The notes below the pieces were generated by a model. The model searched no databases. It saw nothing but the letters and a program-made list of their open reading frames with translations, and was not told where the DNA came from. Shown here piece by piece: positions 11,896-22,884 of a DNA stretch of 64,000 nucleotides (the first letter of the stretch is position 1; each line of letters begins with the position of its first letter). The translations under genes were made by a program, and so were the position numbers. The stretch is from assembly GCA_934045075.1 (NCBI GenBank), contig OW203725.1, forward strand, positions 19,179,497 through 19,243,496. The letters run 5' to 3'. This DNA comes from Yponomeuta sedellus (taxonomy: Eukaryota > Arthropoda > Insecta > Lepidoptera > Yponomeutidae).

Positions 11896-12213
11896 GACTC
11901 TGAGTGCTTAGTTCGAGTTTTTTAACTACTCGATCGCGTTAACGTAAACTCATATTTCTATGGCATCGAGGAAGCGCCACCTAGCGACAACTATGGAAAT
12001 TAAAATTGCTGAGTGCGAGTCGTAATGGTTTACGTTGAGAAGTGAACACGTTTACCAGCCAAAACACGAATAAACGCGAGTGCGAGTTGTACTGTGACAG
12101 CGTTTTGCCAGTTCGAACGGTTAACTTACTCATACTCACTACTCGATGCACGATTAACGCGGTAGTAAAGTTATTCGATTGGATCTGTCAAACTCGCACT
12201 AAGCACTCTGTAT
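11896..12213. mobile_element. MITE-like element with short TIRs
   Basis: GAGTGCTTAGTTCGAGTTT near 11900 is the inverted match, with one mismatch, of AAACTCGCACTAAGCACTC at 12189-12207. A second inner inverted pair (CTACTCGATCGCGTTAACG and CGATTAACGCGGTAG) supports a foldback structure. No frame is present. A target duplication was not identified. Confidence 0.6.
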
Positions 12214-12414
12214 GAATAATATCATAACAAAATCAACATAGGTAATTGAGTGAGGTGTTAGGTAATACCATTCTCCCGGGTAAACGAAGGTAACATAAGT
12301 TAATTGTATAGTTTTGGTGGTTAAATTAAAGTGTAATAATAGAAAATAATAATGAATTTATTTGCATGAGAAATACAGCTTAAATTAACATGTTGTAAAA
12401 GTAATTATATTTCT

Positions 12415-12790
12415 CGATTTATTACTAGGAAAGAATTATAATTGTCGACAATTATATGCCATAATAGACAACATATTAATATTATCATTAACTCTACAAC
12501 ACTGAAATACATTTCTTCCAACTTTATAGTCTTATGGCTTGGCCTAAAATGGGTACCAGCCTCAGGTACCAGCTACGAAAGATAACGAGCGCACACTAAT
12601 GGGTAACATTCGCGATTTATTAATAAGAAAGAATTGTAATTATTGACAAAGTGTATGCAATACTAGACAACAAATTAATATTATCATTCACTCTATAACA
12701 CTTGAAATATTTTCTTACTGCTTTATAGTCTTATGGCTTAGCCTAAAATGGGTACCAGCTACGGAATAACGAGTGCGCACTAATGGGCAT
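12415..12790. repeat. Tandem duplication, two ~190-bp units
   Basis: Units 12415-12612 and 12613-12790 align by eye through GAAAGAATT..AATT, ATGCCATAATAGACAACA, TATAGTCTTATGGCTT and CCTAAAATGGGTACCAGC. The divergence suggests an old duplication. No coding function is seen. Confidence 0.75.
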
Positions 12791-12989
12791 CAGTGCAACA
12801 CTGCAATCCGGAGCGATGCGCGCGAATAAAAAGAGCGCACGAACTCATCACTTGATGTTCTTAATTGGCGATTTGGTGCGAGGTGTCGCTAATGACACCG
12901 CGAGTACCGCTAGGTGGCGGCACTCGGCACAAAATGGACTGCCTCAGAAAGTTTGGTTCGTAATACATCGGTTTTATATTAAAATAAAA

Positions 12990-13280
12990 TTAAAATAAAT
13001 ATTCATGGACATATTACACAGATCTTGTAGGTCTAATCGGGTCTAATCGCGATTATTTATTAGGTATACACCACTTCAGTTTACCCGAGACCACGGCAAC
13101 TGTAACGCTGCCGAAACGTCGGGAAATAAGGTAATTACATTTTAACTAATAAATAATTATTATTATTATTAATACTTTATTGCACCATAAAATTGTACAA
13201 TGCGGCGAACTTAATAATCGCGATTTGACCCGTTTAATATATAACTACGTGTGAGTATCGCGAATCATTAAGACATACTA
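12990..13280. repeat. Composite of repeat fragments
   Basis: It holds ATTCATGGACATATTACACA (12999-13018), the tail of the SINE at 17560-17789 and 55811-56036. Next come the TCGCGATTATTTATTAGGTA repeat, a CCGAAACGTCGGGAAA segment, and an inverted LINE tail (TTTATTGCACCATAAAATTG). Several insertions seem stacked here. Confidence 0.6.
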
Positions 13281-13555
13281 TTTAATACATTGGTTCGTAA
13301 TGTCTACAAATTGAGCCGATATTAGAACCCAATATACGGGGTGTTGCTGAAAGGTCAGACAGAAATTAAGAGGGTTATTAGACTCAGTAATAAAGTTTTA
13401 GATAGATAAATCAGATTTACAATTTTCTTATGTGATTTGTAAATCAAATCAAATCTCTTAAGTCAAATCAATCATGAAACAATCAGTAGTTTCATATATT
13501 TGCTAGAGCAAGCAGGTAGGTACTTTTTTGTATATATTAAAATGTGGTAGGAAAC
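13281..13555. other. Intergenic, nothing recognised
   Basis: AT-rich spacer with no frame or repeat that I can relate to the rest of the window. Confidence 0.4.
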
Positions 13556-13567
13556 TATTAACATTTT

Positions 13568-13841
13568 TATACTATTTTTATTTTTAATGCACTAACCCGT
13601 GCTAAGGACAATTTTAAAAACCTATTTGCCTGTACGTAATACAGAGAATAGTGTAAAGAGGTTCGAAATTTCACTGATGCCGGTGAGTCGCCCATTAGCT
13701 CAGTTGGATCTCTATCCAATGATCCGTAATCCGTAATCCGCGACCTCTGGCTATCCGTGCCAGCGCTCTCGCTGGCACGGATAGCCAGAGGTCGCGGATT
13801 CGAATCCCGGCATGGGTGGAATTTTTAGCCTCTAAATAGGT
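13568..13841. mobile_element. tRNA-like foldback SINE
   Basis: Target duplication TATTAACATTTT (13556-13567 and 13842-13853). Layout: full inverted tail, forward 5' body (GTACGTAATACAGAGAATAG through TTAGCTCAGTTGGA), then an inverted piece of the tRNA-like part. The forward tRNA-like part and a tail ending at AAATAGGT follow. The centre is a perfect hairpin around CCAGCG-CTCT-CGCTGG. Confidence 0.85.
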
Positions 13842-13853
13842 TATTAACATTTT

Positions 13854-14727
13854 CTCTACATTTTACAGTTTGTGTCATAACAATAGTTGTGTAGATGAAT
13901 AGGTATAATTTCCTCAATCTCTACCGGACATCTATGTTAAATTTATTTTATTCAAATCGAAGGGTTAAAGTTTCGAAAACCAATATCGATAATTTGAATT
14001 TATAGTTGTTGGATTTTAATTGTAGGTATTAGAAGTTATTATTTAGAATTATCAATACTAAAAGACGGTTTTTAGGTTTTGCGTTATTGCAATAGCACGG
14101 TGTACAGATTTAAAAATTCTGAATAAAAAAACAGTGAACGTAAAAAATCTGATACATTGGTCTTATATCAGCTTCTTTTAGCAGAACCTGCTAGTGAAGG
14201 TATCACAGAGAATGATATGTGAGCTGCACGTAATCTCGTGTCACAGTGTTTGTTACCGAACTCCTAAGAGCTTGGTTCATCGAAGATTTTTTTTGTATAT
14301 ATTTGGCAAGTCGTAGGCCGATCCGGAGTTTCCTTTACATCTGTTAACTGTTTTGAGGTGGCTACATTTCAATAGGTAAATTCCACATGAGCCGAGCCTT
14401 CTATGCAATGTTACGCGGCTTTCACTATTGCCGACGCAATTTATTAATTATTTCGGCTGGCAACACCGCAATATGGCCGCCGCACATTGTTGTTTACGCA
14501 ACGGCAACTTTGTGATTGCTCCGCTCTCTCACTGTTACTAATTAGTGATTGAAAATGTTATGGCACTGACAAACGTTTTAATTATTATAATTTTTTTATT
14601 TAATTTTTTTTTTATATTAATTTAGGAAATAAGTTAAGGTTTAGTCTCGTTTATAAATTAAAAAGTAAGTTATTATACCCTATATAAAAAATCTATGGGT
14701 CCTAAAAATTATAAATCATATATTCGT
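13854..14727. other. Intergenic, no gene seen
   Basis: AT-rich with no repeat recognised. A G+C-richer patch at 14460-14530 is unassigned. Confidence 0.4.
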
Positions 14728-15012
14728 TATCAACCCTTCCCATGTCACCACTGCTGGGAACGGGTCTCTTCCTGCATCGCACGAAGGTTAGGCCATACTG
14801 CACCACCATAAGGCCTCTGACATGGCTTAACGACTGCCATTACATGACAGCCAGCAACAGCGGCTTAGCACGCCTTGCGAGTACGGAAGCGCTCGGAAAA
14901 ATGTCACTAGCGGTAGTCACGGGACGGTCACCGATCCTGCACCTGACCGCGCCTGTTGTTGCTTAACTCAAGTGATTGATTCCAATCACTTGGTTCGCCT
15001 AGGCGACGAGTG
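14728..15012 (-). mobile_element. 5S rRNA-derived SINE (minus strand)
   Basis: Read on the minus strand, the head contains GTTAAGCAACAACAGGCGCG and a downstream GGTGACCG. These match the internal control region of insect 5S rRNA (GTTAAGCAAC..GGGCGCGGTCAG..GGTGACCGCC). The body TGACAGCCGGC-type segment and the GTTGATAAC-type end follow. Compared with 53595-53905 it lacks a stretch in the middle (around 14805-14812). It forms part of a larger palindrome with 15205-15331. Confidence 0.8.
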
Positions 15013-15032
15013 ATTCATAAATCATATACATT

Positions 15033-15368
15033 ATACTATTTTTATTTTTAATGCACTAACCCGTGCTAAAGACAAATTTAAAAACCTATTTAGACGCTAA
15101 AAATTTCACCCATGCCGGGATTCGAACCCGCAACCTCTGGCTATCCGTGCCAGGGGTGCTATGCATCGTGTCTTTAGCACGGGTTAGTGCATTAAAAATA
15201 AAAATAGTATAATGTATATGATTGATGAAACACTCGTCGCCTAGGCGAACCAAGTGATTGGAATCAATCACTTGAGTTAAGCAACAACAGGCGCGGTCAG
15301 GTGCAGGATCGGTGACCGTCCTGTGACTACCCGGCATGGGTGAATATTTTAGCCTCTAAATAGGTTTT
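15033..15368. mobile_element. Foldback SINE carrying inverted flanking DNA
   Basis: A 15-bp target duplication, TAAATCATATACATT, lies at 15018-15032 and 15369-15383. The insert starts with an inverted tail and inverted tRNA-like half (15033-15152), then forward tail sequence (15164-15195). Next comes an inverted copy of the DNA that lies just left of the insertion (15196-15331 mirrors about 14912-15032, including the 5S-SINE head). It ends with the forward tRNA-like 3' half and tail (15332-15368). The captured copy differs from its source by only a few bases. Confidence 0.85.
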
Positions 15369-15383
15369 TAAATCATATACATT

Positions 15384-15975
15384 TTTATGAAATAGACTTG
15401 TTCCTTCTTTTTATCCATATTCTTTGTCATTTTTTATGAGAGAAGGATAATATTTTACTATGCAACGAGTATTCGATACGAATATTCGATAGAATTTTGT
15501 GAAATGTGATTTGGCAAGCTTTATTTGAACGAGTTGGTTTCACATAGTAATGCCTCCATATACTCGGTGTTTCACATAGGGTGGGTGAAACGTAAACGGT
15601 TACTTTACTCATCAAGACACACGATTTTTATTATGAGACCATCTTCGATGTATCGAAAAAATATCAGCAGTAGATGATAACTACAAAATTTTCTCTGGCT
15701 AATGTATTCTTTTGAATATCTATATTTATTAATTTAAAAACCTTAATATAATACATATACGTAAAAATCTGTGTTTGTTATTGATATCCGAAGCTGTTTC
15801 ACCGATTTTTTTAATTTTTTTTTGTATATTTCATAGTTGTTTTGGCAAAACAACGTTTGCGGGATCAGCTGGTAATAATAATACATTGTGTCTTGTTGTT
15901 ATAATAAGTGTATTTTCTTCCTTTAAATATTTTCTTTGATAATTTTTGTGGATAAGTTTTATTTAAGTTAAGTAA
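15384..15975. other. Intergenic, no gene seen
   Basis: AT-rich; a segment near 15720-15870 (ATACGTAAAAATCTGTGTTT...GCTGGTAATAATA) resembles a generic AT-rich repeat end. No frame of note. Confidence 0.35.
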
Positions 15976-16188
15976 CATAACATATCATAACATTTACATA
16001 CTGGCACATACATTGCTTCTGGCCCCACACTAGGATACCCTGTGTCGTGGGAACCAGAAACAACGACATCACAAACATGTAAACATCCAAGACCTGGGGG
16101 TTTTTTTTTGTTCCCAGCCGGGATTCGAACCCGGGACCTCTTGCATGGTAGGCAGACGCGCTACCGCCACGCCACAGAGGTCGTCAAG
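15976..16188 (-). mobile_element. tRNA-derived SINE, family 2
   Basis: On the minus strand it begins GACCTCTGTGGCGTGGCGG (A-box-like TGGCGTGGCGG), then GGTTCGAATCCCGGCTGG (perfect B box within a T-arm-like stem). A body with TGATGTCGTTGTTTC and CCAGAAGCAATGTATGTG follows. Other copies are at 24601-24815 (+), 36462-36655 (-) and 44066-44238 (-). The A and B boxes are those of an RNA polymerase III internal promoter. Confidence 0.85.
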
Positions 16189-16990
16189 TGGCTAAGTTTT
16201 TCACTGTTTCGAAGTTGTTTTCATAACAAATAATGTTTGTATTGATTAGTAGAATTTAAGTTTCATCGGACCTGTCTAGAACACCCTGTATATCGCCCTA
16301 TAATATCATCATTATAATTTCGGTATACAGTCAATAGCACGAAACGTAAAGGTTAACCTGCTGTCGAATGTACAAGAAGGAATATTCTGCCTTTTAATAT
16401 TCTATGAATATTCTTTGAATATTCTATAGGTCTTTTGGTTAACGGTTGTTTTAAGAATTACTTTTAGTAATAAGACCGCCAATTTTGCTGTACCTACTAC
16501 GTTATTGTTTAAGTAAGTACCTAATAAGTAATTTTATTAATAAAGATGATACATTACACTTAGCACAAAGTTTTGATTTAATTTAATACAAAAATAATAC
16601 GCTAAGATTTAGAGCCTCTGCTTCCTAAAAGAGGGATGAGGCCCTGTAGCTTAGGGTAAGCAGTTTCTCACGTAATTGCCGGTGTACATACAGTGAGGAG
16701 TATTCTAACTGTCCATAATGATCAGAGAGTACAAGATGTATAGGCAATACACTACGCCTGTAGCCCCACAGAAATCCGAGGCCTAATACGGCCATGTATT
16801 AGGCAGAGGACAGATCTGGCGACATCGCCGGACACAAACAAGACCGCATACGTAACGGTGAGCTATCATCATTTCTCCTTACACGAGGGGGTGGCAACAC
16901 CCCCCATCGGTACCTTGGCAAGGTAGACGTAGAAAACGCTAGATCTGGCGATACTGGTTGATTTTTGTGCAAAAAAGAACTTAAACTGTA
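16189..16990. other. Intergenic, no gene seen
   Basis: A LINE-tail-like scrap is at 16468-16550 (AAGACCGCCAATTTTGC...AATAAAGATG). The rest is unassigned; no real tRNA fold is formed at 16640-16700 despite GTAGCTTAGGG. Confidence 0.4.
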
Positions 16991-17016
16991 CATTATGGAA
17001 CATTAATACAAGAAAA

Positions 17017-17234
17017 TACATACATACATACATACATACATACATACATACATACATACATACATACATACATACATACATACATACATACATACATACA
17101 TACATACATACATACATACATACATACATACATACATACATACATACATACATACATACATACATACATACATACATACATACATACATACATACATACA
17201 TACATACATACATACATACATACATACATACATA
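17017..17234. repeat. (TACA)n microsatellite, ~218 bp
   Basis: About 54 uninterrupted copies of a 4-bp unit. It abuts the 3' end of the minus-strand LINE remnant at 17235-17455, so it appears to be the expanded tail of that retroposon. The Met-Tyr-Val-Cys open frames across it are artefacts of the repeat. Confidence 0.95.
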
Positions 17235-17455
17235 ACCTCACGCCTGTTTCCCAGAGGGGTAGGCAGAGACCAGAGACTGTCACTTGCCCCGATCCTTGAC
17301 AGATCACCTTCGCTTCATCAACGTTCATAAGTCGTTCCATGCACGCACGCCGGTTCCGGGTACTTTTTATCTTTCCCTTTGCTAAGACATCCCCTATCTG
17401 GTCGATGTATTTCCGCATGGGATAACCCTTACCAACCCTTCCACTCACATTCGCA
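17235..17455 (-). pseudogene. LINE ORF2 C-terminus remnant
   Basis: On the minus strand it encodes YIDQIGDVLAKGKIKSTRNR, then RACMERLMNVDEAKV, and a tail giving SGLCLPLWETGVRL before the TGTA repeat. The same sequence stands on the plus strand at 59150-59310, and the last part at 56045-56115. It is a 5'-truncated non-LTR element end (RTE-like by style); no RT motifs remain. Confidence 0.7.
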
Positions 17456-17559
17456 ATATATATTACAAGAAAATATTATCTAAGAAAGAAAGACATTTAT
17501 TATACCAACAAGTCACGTCACAGAAACAAAAAACCCATGAGATTATTAATTAATTAATT

Positions 17560-17789
17560 CATGGACATATGACACAGATCTAGTTAGCTCTATACTAAGT
17601 ACAACTAAATGACTTGTGTTATAGGTGCTAACTCGACGATAGATTTAATACAATAAATACATAGATAACATCCAAGACCCGAGACAAACTAGAAAAGTTC
17701 GTTTCCTAGTTTGACCCGGCTGGGGATCGAACCCGAGATCTTCGGTTTTACAGTCAGCGTGCCAAACCGCTGCGCCACCGAGGCCGTCA
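17560..17789 (-). mobile_element. tRNA-derived SINE, family 3
   Basis: On the minus strand: GACGGCCTCGGTGGCGCAGC (A-box-like), GGTTCGATCCCCAGCCGGG (B box), a CCTAGTTTGTCTCGG-like body, then a tail ending in GTCATATGTCCATGAAT. A second copy is at 55811-56036, and tail pieces are at 12999-13018 and 55420-55810. Confidence 0.8.
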
Positions 17790-17812
17790 TGAATTAACAA
17801 TTAATAAGACAA

Positions 17813-18068
17813 CAAGCGGTGGTAGCGGAGCGGTGTAGAACGCCGGCTTCTCAATTGGGAGGTCGTGGGTTCGAACCCCGGCATGTACCAATGACTTTGT
17901 TTTCTAAGTTATGTACATTTGTGAAATTATAGTAGCAATACTACTCGCTGACGGTGAAGGAAAACATCGTAAGGAAACCCTAGTGTCTAAGGTGTTAGCG
18001 TATCTCAGCGCTTGCTACGTACAATGGCCCAATTATGAGGCTAAGTGCGGAAATCTCAGGTCTAACTA
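17813..18068 (+). mobile_element. tRNA-derived SINE, family 4
   Basis: Head AGCGGTGGTAGCGGAGCGG, then GTGGGTTCGAACCCCGGC (B box). The body has ACCAATGACTTTGTTTTCTA, AAGGAAAACATCGTAAGGAA and a 3' part through TAAGTGCGGAAATC. It is the most complete copy here; partial copies are at 22885-23035, 30196-30330, 37640-37790, 50205-50290 and 54805-54890. Confidence 0.8.
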
Positions 18069-18267
18069 ACTAACTAAGACAACAACAACATGAGCACAAC
18101 TGAAACAAACCAAATATACAATAAACAAAACAAAAAACAGACATAGGTTTCGCCTCAGCATCTATCATCTTCATCCGTTCAGTTTACGTCAGTAAGGCCT
18201 GGCAAAAGAAAGACAATACGAGGTTGTGGGTAGGTGATATGCAAAACCTCTACATTGGGCTGAATAA

Positions 18268-18612
18268 CAAGAAAACTGGCTAAGTGTGTCGGGCCACGCG
18301 CAGTGTAGGATTCCGTAGAAAGAGTGGTTTTTATCTGAGTTACAGAACTTAGAACTTCATCAAAGTAATTGCTATAATGTAATTGGTATTAAGATATCTC
18401 ACACTGTGGTGTAGGGAGTAAAAGCAATAACATACCATTTTTTGTTTCAACAATATAAATTGTACCGTTTTATCGATGTAATCAATATCTATGAAAAAAA
18501 ATCAGCTCTCTAGTACTTATCGTATCTACGCTAAGCCGCGGACAGACAGACTGACGGACGTACATGGCGAAACTGTAAGGGTTCCTTGTTGACTACGGAA
18601 TCCTAAAACGTG
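18268..18612 (+). repeat. Worn copy of the 'CCGGCCAAGTG' repeat
   Basis: ACTGGCTAAGTGTGTCGGGC at its start, a GACAGACAGACTGACGGACG stretch and TAAGGGTTCCTTGTTGACTA at its end follow the order of the element at 10650-11174, with many substitutions. Confidence 0.6.
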
Positions 18613-18847
18613 AACGAAAACTATGACTTCACTTCTTCGAAAACGCCAACACGTTGTATTAGAAAAACAGCAAACATTGCAAAAACGAGATAACAGTAAA
18701 GAAATATTATGTACCTAATAGTATTGCTTTAAAGCGTACTTTAAAGCCAGGCTAATAAGAAGTCTTGGTCGAAGACTTGATAGACTATGCCTGAAAGACC
18801 TGACTCAACCAGAAATTACGTAAAATAACTTTCCTGCTTTTTTTGAA

Positions 18848-18978
18848 GAACCTATTTAGAGGCTAAAAATTCCACCCATGCCGGGATTCGAACCCGCAGC
18901 ATGGGTGGAAGTTTTAGCCTCTAAATAGGTCTTTAAAATTGTCATTAGCTCGGGTTAGTGTATTAAAAAGAGTATAAA
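18848..18978. mobile_element. tRNA-like foldback SINE, short copy
   Basis: An inverted half (AACCTATTTAGAGGCTAAAA ... CGAACCCGC) runs directly into a forward half (GCATGGGTGGAAGTTTTAGC...) and the forward tail with GGGTTAGTGTATTAAAAAGA. No clean target duplication was found. Confidence 0.75.
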
Positions 18979-19589
18979 CATTCTTGCTTCTCTTCTAGCA
19001 GACTCTTAATGATATTTCAGTCAGTGGACGTGCTTGAGCAGAGCCGCCAGGGCGTGAAGCGTGGGATGAGGTGAAGGGGAGGGCCTATGGCTTCCGGCCG
19101 CCGTCTCCGACTCATCAGGCCACTCCTGGAGCCGGGAGCTAAATACTACAGCGGACATACGTGTTGTCAGAAAACGTTATATACGCACTTACCTAGTTAC
19201 GTACTTTATCTTATCTTTTTATAGTAAACTTAATCACTATAAAAGTAACTGACGTTTGCTTAACATTAAACGACTTAAAAACTTAAGCAAACTCTAAATT
19301 GGTTTTACGAGTATATACAAAATGTTATCGCATACATTAGTACCTATAAGTAATGGCTAAACAAAAATATAATATCACAAAAATATGTAATATAAAGTAA
19401 AAAACGCCATTATTCTATTAGGGCTAAAGGTAAATCCCTAGTAAATTCGGTAGTCCACGTTGCAGTGCCCATAAAATTGCGCAGTAAAAGCTGATCACAT
19501 CTCGAGAAAGCGTCAAAACTAACAAATACCTGCGCGCAACCGTAACACAATCTTCGGTCACGAAAAACGACTCTACACCGAGACAAAAC
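18979..19589. other. Intergenic; small GC-rich patch at 19045-19140
   Basis: The patch (GGCTTCCGGCCGCCGTCTCC) is unassigned. The rest is AT-rich with no frame of note. Confidence 0.35.
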
Positions 19590-20600
19590 AACCGATTCCT
19601 TAAACAACTACACTTATGTACAAAGCACACACAGTCCACCCATCCCTACGGCACACAGTCACACGGCGACACGAAGATCTTATTAGAACCGGTCCATCAC
19701 TCAGTATCGACACGCAGACAGGCGAGACGTGCGCGCGCAAGCACACACATCACACGGAATTTTCCACGCGGAAAGCACACGTTTTCCACAGCAGCGTGCG
19801 AGCGTCGCGCTCCCAGTGTGGAGACTAAACGCGGCTCGTGAAAAAGCACCGCCACAACGCCGACCGACAATGGAAAGCGGTAAAGAATCATAATAATAAC
19901 AATGACAACAATGTGAGATGCTATAATAAAGAGCCGCGCATTGTGCTAGGCCGCGGCCGCCCGAAGGGTCGCGGGGAATCGATAGCGGATTGTCTGATTT
20001 GTCTGAGCGCGCTCCGTGCCCCCGCCTCTGGGTCATCGCTAATGAACTTGACAACTTTCCATCTCCTAATGATTTGTTTCAGACACGCTGAAGCCGGATG
20101 TTAGCTCTCCTTGACGGCACTGTTTCACTCTACACAATAGGACTCGACGCACAACTCTTTTGAGTTTGAAATTCTGCATTTTCATCCTTATGACCAGAGT
20201 TGTAAGGATCAAGTTAAATCTTAAGTTTCGCATGTACCCGTAGAGCAACTGTCGTCTGACCTCCAAAGACTTTACATACATGCACGAACCAGTTAAGTGA
20301 ATTACGAAGTAGATCCGCTGTAGGTACCAGATACTACGGAGAGAAGCAATTGTGGCAAACAAAAACTGGAGCAGATTCGATCGCAAACATTTAATTTTAT
20401 TAGTGCATTCCGAAGATTCGGAACGCACGATTGGTTTTAAAAATAGCGGGCAAAGATGGATGGTATTCGTGACAGTGCAGACTAAATTCTGCCGGGCCGA
20501 GGTGTGAAGTGGCGTGCTCGATAAAATATCGAGTTAATGTAATAATCCGTCGATATCGGGTCCGTTATCATTAGCGAGATCGCGCCTCCCGCCGGCCGAG
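19590..20600. promoter_or_regulatory. GC-richer unique block, possible distal regulatory DNA or exon
   Basis: About 1 kb free of the window's repeat families. It has CpG-dense stretches (19680-19860, and 19930-20030 with a GCGGCCGC site). Open frames on both strands are short and carry no known domain. It lies 12-13 kb upstream of SoxN, so a distal promoter, a non-coding exon or an enhancer are all possible; none is proven. Confidence 0.3.
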
Positions 20601-20661
20601 AGATTGCCTGCGCGCAGCAGCTGCATATGGACATGCCACCACCCGAATAAAGCGGATACTA

Positions 20662-20909
20662 TATTATAAAAACTGTATTTGCACGGATATTTACTCGTTT
20701 AATTTTACATTTTACAATTTTAAGCATTAGTAAACTAACAGTTAATGCTTTCAAAAAGACGCCTGTCACCTAAGTCTTCCGGGACCACGGTACTTGCAAA
20801 AGTTTCGAAACGTCGGAAAATTTGTAAAATGTAAAATTAAACTAGTAAATATCCGTGCAAATACAGTTTTTATCATGTCTAATGCTCGTGTTAACCTTAG
20901 AAAATACAA
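20662..20909. mobile_element. Foldback element with CGAAACGTCGG core
   Basis: Long inverted arms (20670-20722 and about 20817-20872; outer part ACTGTATTTGCACGGATATT) flank a core with a small hairpin (AAGCATTA..TTAATGCTT). The core also has CCGGGACCACGGTACTTGC and TCGAAACGTCGGAAAA. Target duplication CGGATACTA is at 20653-20661 and 20910-20918. It ends TAACCTTAGAAAATACAA, as does the copy at 38512-39011. Confidence 0.75.
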
Positions 20910-20997
20910 CGGATACTAAATTTCAATCACAAATATTCTTTTTTTTATTAAATCATTACTTTTCAACGTTGTCGTGAAAAAGAAGATCCCTTTTAGA

Positions 20998-21118
20998 TAG
21001 ATAGAGAACACTTTATTGTACATAAAAAAGGAACTTGCATAGATATTTCTTAACCTAAGAGTACAGACGGCGGCCTTATCACTAAAAGTAATCTCTTCCA
21101 GACAACCTATTAGATAGC
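20998..21118 (-). repeat. LINE 3'-tail remnant
   Basis: The minus strand reads GGTTGTCTGGAAGAGATTAC, then a segment ending with GATAAGGCCGCC and an AATAAA-type end (TTTATTGTAC on plus). This is the classic lepidopteran LINE tail. No coding sequence. Confidence 0.6.
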
Positions 21119-22404
21119 TAGATAGTTATACATTTGATGGGTATTATTTATTAAGTAAACTATATCTATTTAAGAGTGTCAATAAACATACTTATGAGTT
21201 AGATTTCTTTCTTGTACACACCAGGAAATAAAATACATTGAAAGGCTTACATATATTGGTTTATATATACATTATTGGATGTTTTGATTTGCATTACATT
21301 TTAATTTACCGACTAGATGATTTTAACACATACCTCTACGGATATGAAAGTAGGTTTCCTCTTAGCATGTTTTATTTTTCAGCAACTTTTCAGTTAAGAG
21401 GTCCTTAAATTCGATAGAGGGCGTGCACTGAAACTGAGTCCTTAGGTCTTTCTAATCAATACTCAGTTAACAGCCAAAAAACAAATAAAAATAGTGTAAT
21501 AAACATTCGACTGGCAACGACAGGCAAATCAGCTTATTGGTGCCCATCTAACCAAAATGAAGGTTAGGTTTGCAAAGCAAAAAAAAATCACCAGTAGTAA
21601 GTTAGGCTATTAAATAATTTGCAATATTTGCATTTTTTTTTTAAGTACATATTTACTCAAGCCTGTATCCTGAACGGGTACATTGAGACTGGGACTAGCC
21701 ACTTTGCCACGATTTTGACAAACTTATTTTGCGGCCTCAATGTTAATTAGTTTACGAGTATATATATCGATCGCTCGCTAATACGCCCCATAGTTAGTCA
21801 AATATGTCAGCCCAGGATGTCCCTTACTGGCCCTTTGATTAACTTAATCATACTTTGTTGCGCACGAAACATTTAACAGGACATTAGAAAAGAAAAGATA
21901 AAATGAAATGTACAACGGCGCACATCTCTGAAAGAGAGTTCTTCCAGCAAACCTTAGAGAGTCGAAGCAGTAAAAAGCGGATCTATAATTCGCTCCTTTA
22001 CCATTGACATCCGCGCGGTATATTTCTTTTGTCAATCTTATACGACAAACATTTTATGGAAACCTGTGACATAAGCTGATAATGCAGATAATTATAAAAA
22101 ATGCTGGCAGACAGATATGAAGTGAAATAAAGTCTAGGTTAGGTTAGAACGGGTACTATGTAGTCCTATACTCTGGTGAGCACCAACGTGGAAAAACGAT
22201 CAGACTAGGAAACAATGACCAAGTAATATCCTCATTGTGGTAGTCGCGATGTTTTAATTGGTCGGCGCGGGCGCAGAGAGGACGCCCCGCGGCGCGCGTC
22301 CATCAGATGAAGCGCGCGCACAACATTTTACTACACTCCGATCACTAGATGATGGCATCTTTGATTTATACTGTAGTGACACCTCACCCACACACTCCTC
22401 TATG
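21119..22404. other. Intergenic, no gene seen
   Basis: AT-rich; a GC-rich patch at 22255-22330 (GGCGCGGGCGCAG...) is unassigned. No coding frame with a recognisable domain. Confidence 0.4.
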
Positions 22405-22870
22405 TTGGTATATTTTATTCATATTTTTTTTTATGTGGCCTACGTACATAAAAAAATGGTGCGCGTGCCCACCGGGGATTGGCAATTTGGTATCATCGTC
22501 AGGCTATAATAGTCCACTGCAGGACATAGCCCTTCCCTAAAGAGCGCCACGTTGTACTATCATAGGGGGTAATGCCCATAATCCCCACGCTGGGCATGCG
22601 GGTTGGGGATCGCAGTTCGGTGGAATTGTACTGCAGGGGGCGCTGCTGCCCACCCCCCAGTTTGTGTCCCTAAGTCGCCTTTTACGACACCCGCGGGAAG
22701 AATAGGGTTGGCGCTATTCTCTAGGCATTCATTCTCTAGGGTTGGTGCTAGGCCGACACCACACGACACTATTTTCAAATTTGGTATATTTTATTCATAT
22801 TAAATAATCAATTTTTTTTATGTGGCCAATACTTATTTATTACGCGTGCCCACCGGGGATTGGCAATTTG
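22405..22870 (-). mobile_element. Dispersed element with ~85-90 bp flanking direct repeats
   Basis: The core at 22490-22780 (minus orientation) carries GGCTATGTCCTGCAGTGGAC, TATAGCCTGACGATGATACC and, further in, CATGCCCAGCGTGGGGATTA. It is related to 35970-36107 and 63418-63500. The flanks 22405-22489 and 22781-22870 share TTGGTATATTTTATTCATAT at one end and ACCGGGGATTGGCAATTTG at the other, so they are a long direct duplication. No frame with RT motifs is present; presumably a 5'-truncated retroposon. Confidence 0.7.
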
Positions 22871-22884
22871 AAGCGCTGAGGTAT

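Noticed and set aside
13140..13180. CRISPR-like or other regular spaced array
   Set aside because: The regularly repeated motifs in the window are SINEs, LINE tails and microsatellites in eukaryotic DNA; no direct-repeat/spacer arrangement exists.
16869..17448. Three long Met-Tyr-Val-Cys repeat proteins
   Set aside because: These are translations of the TACA microsatellite, joined in one frame to a dead LINE end.
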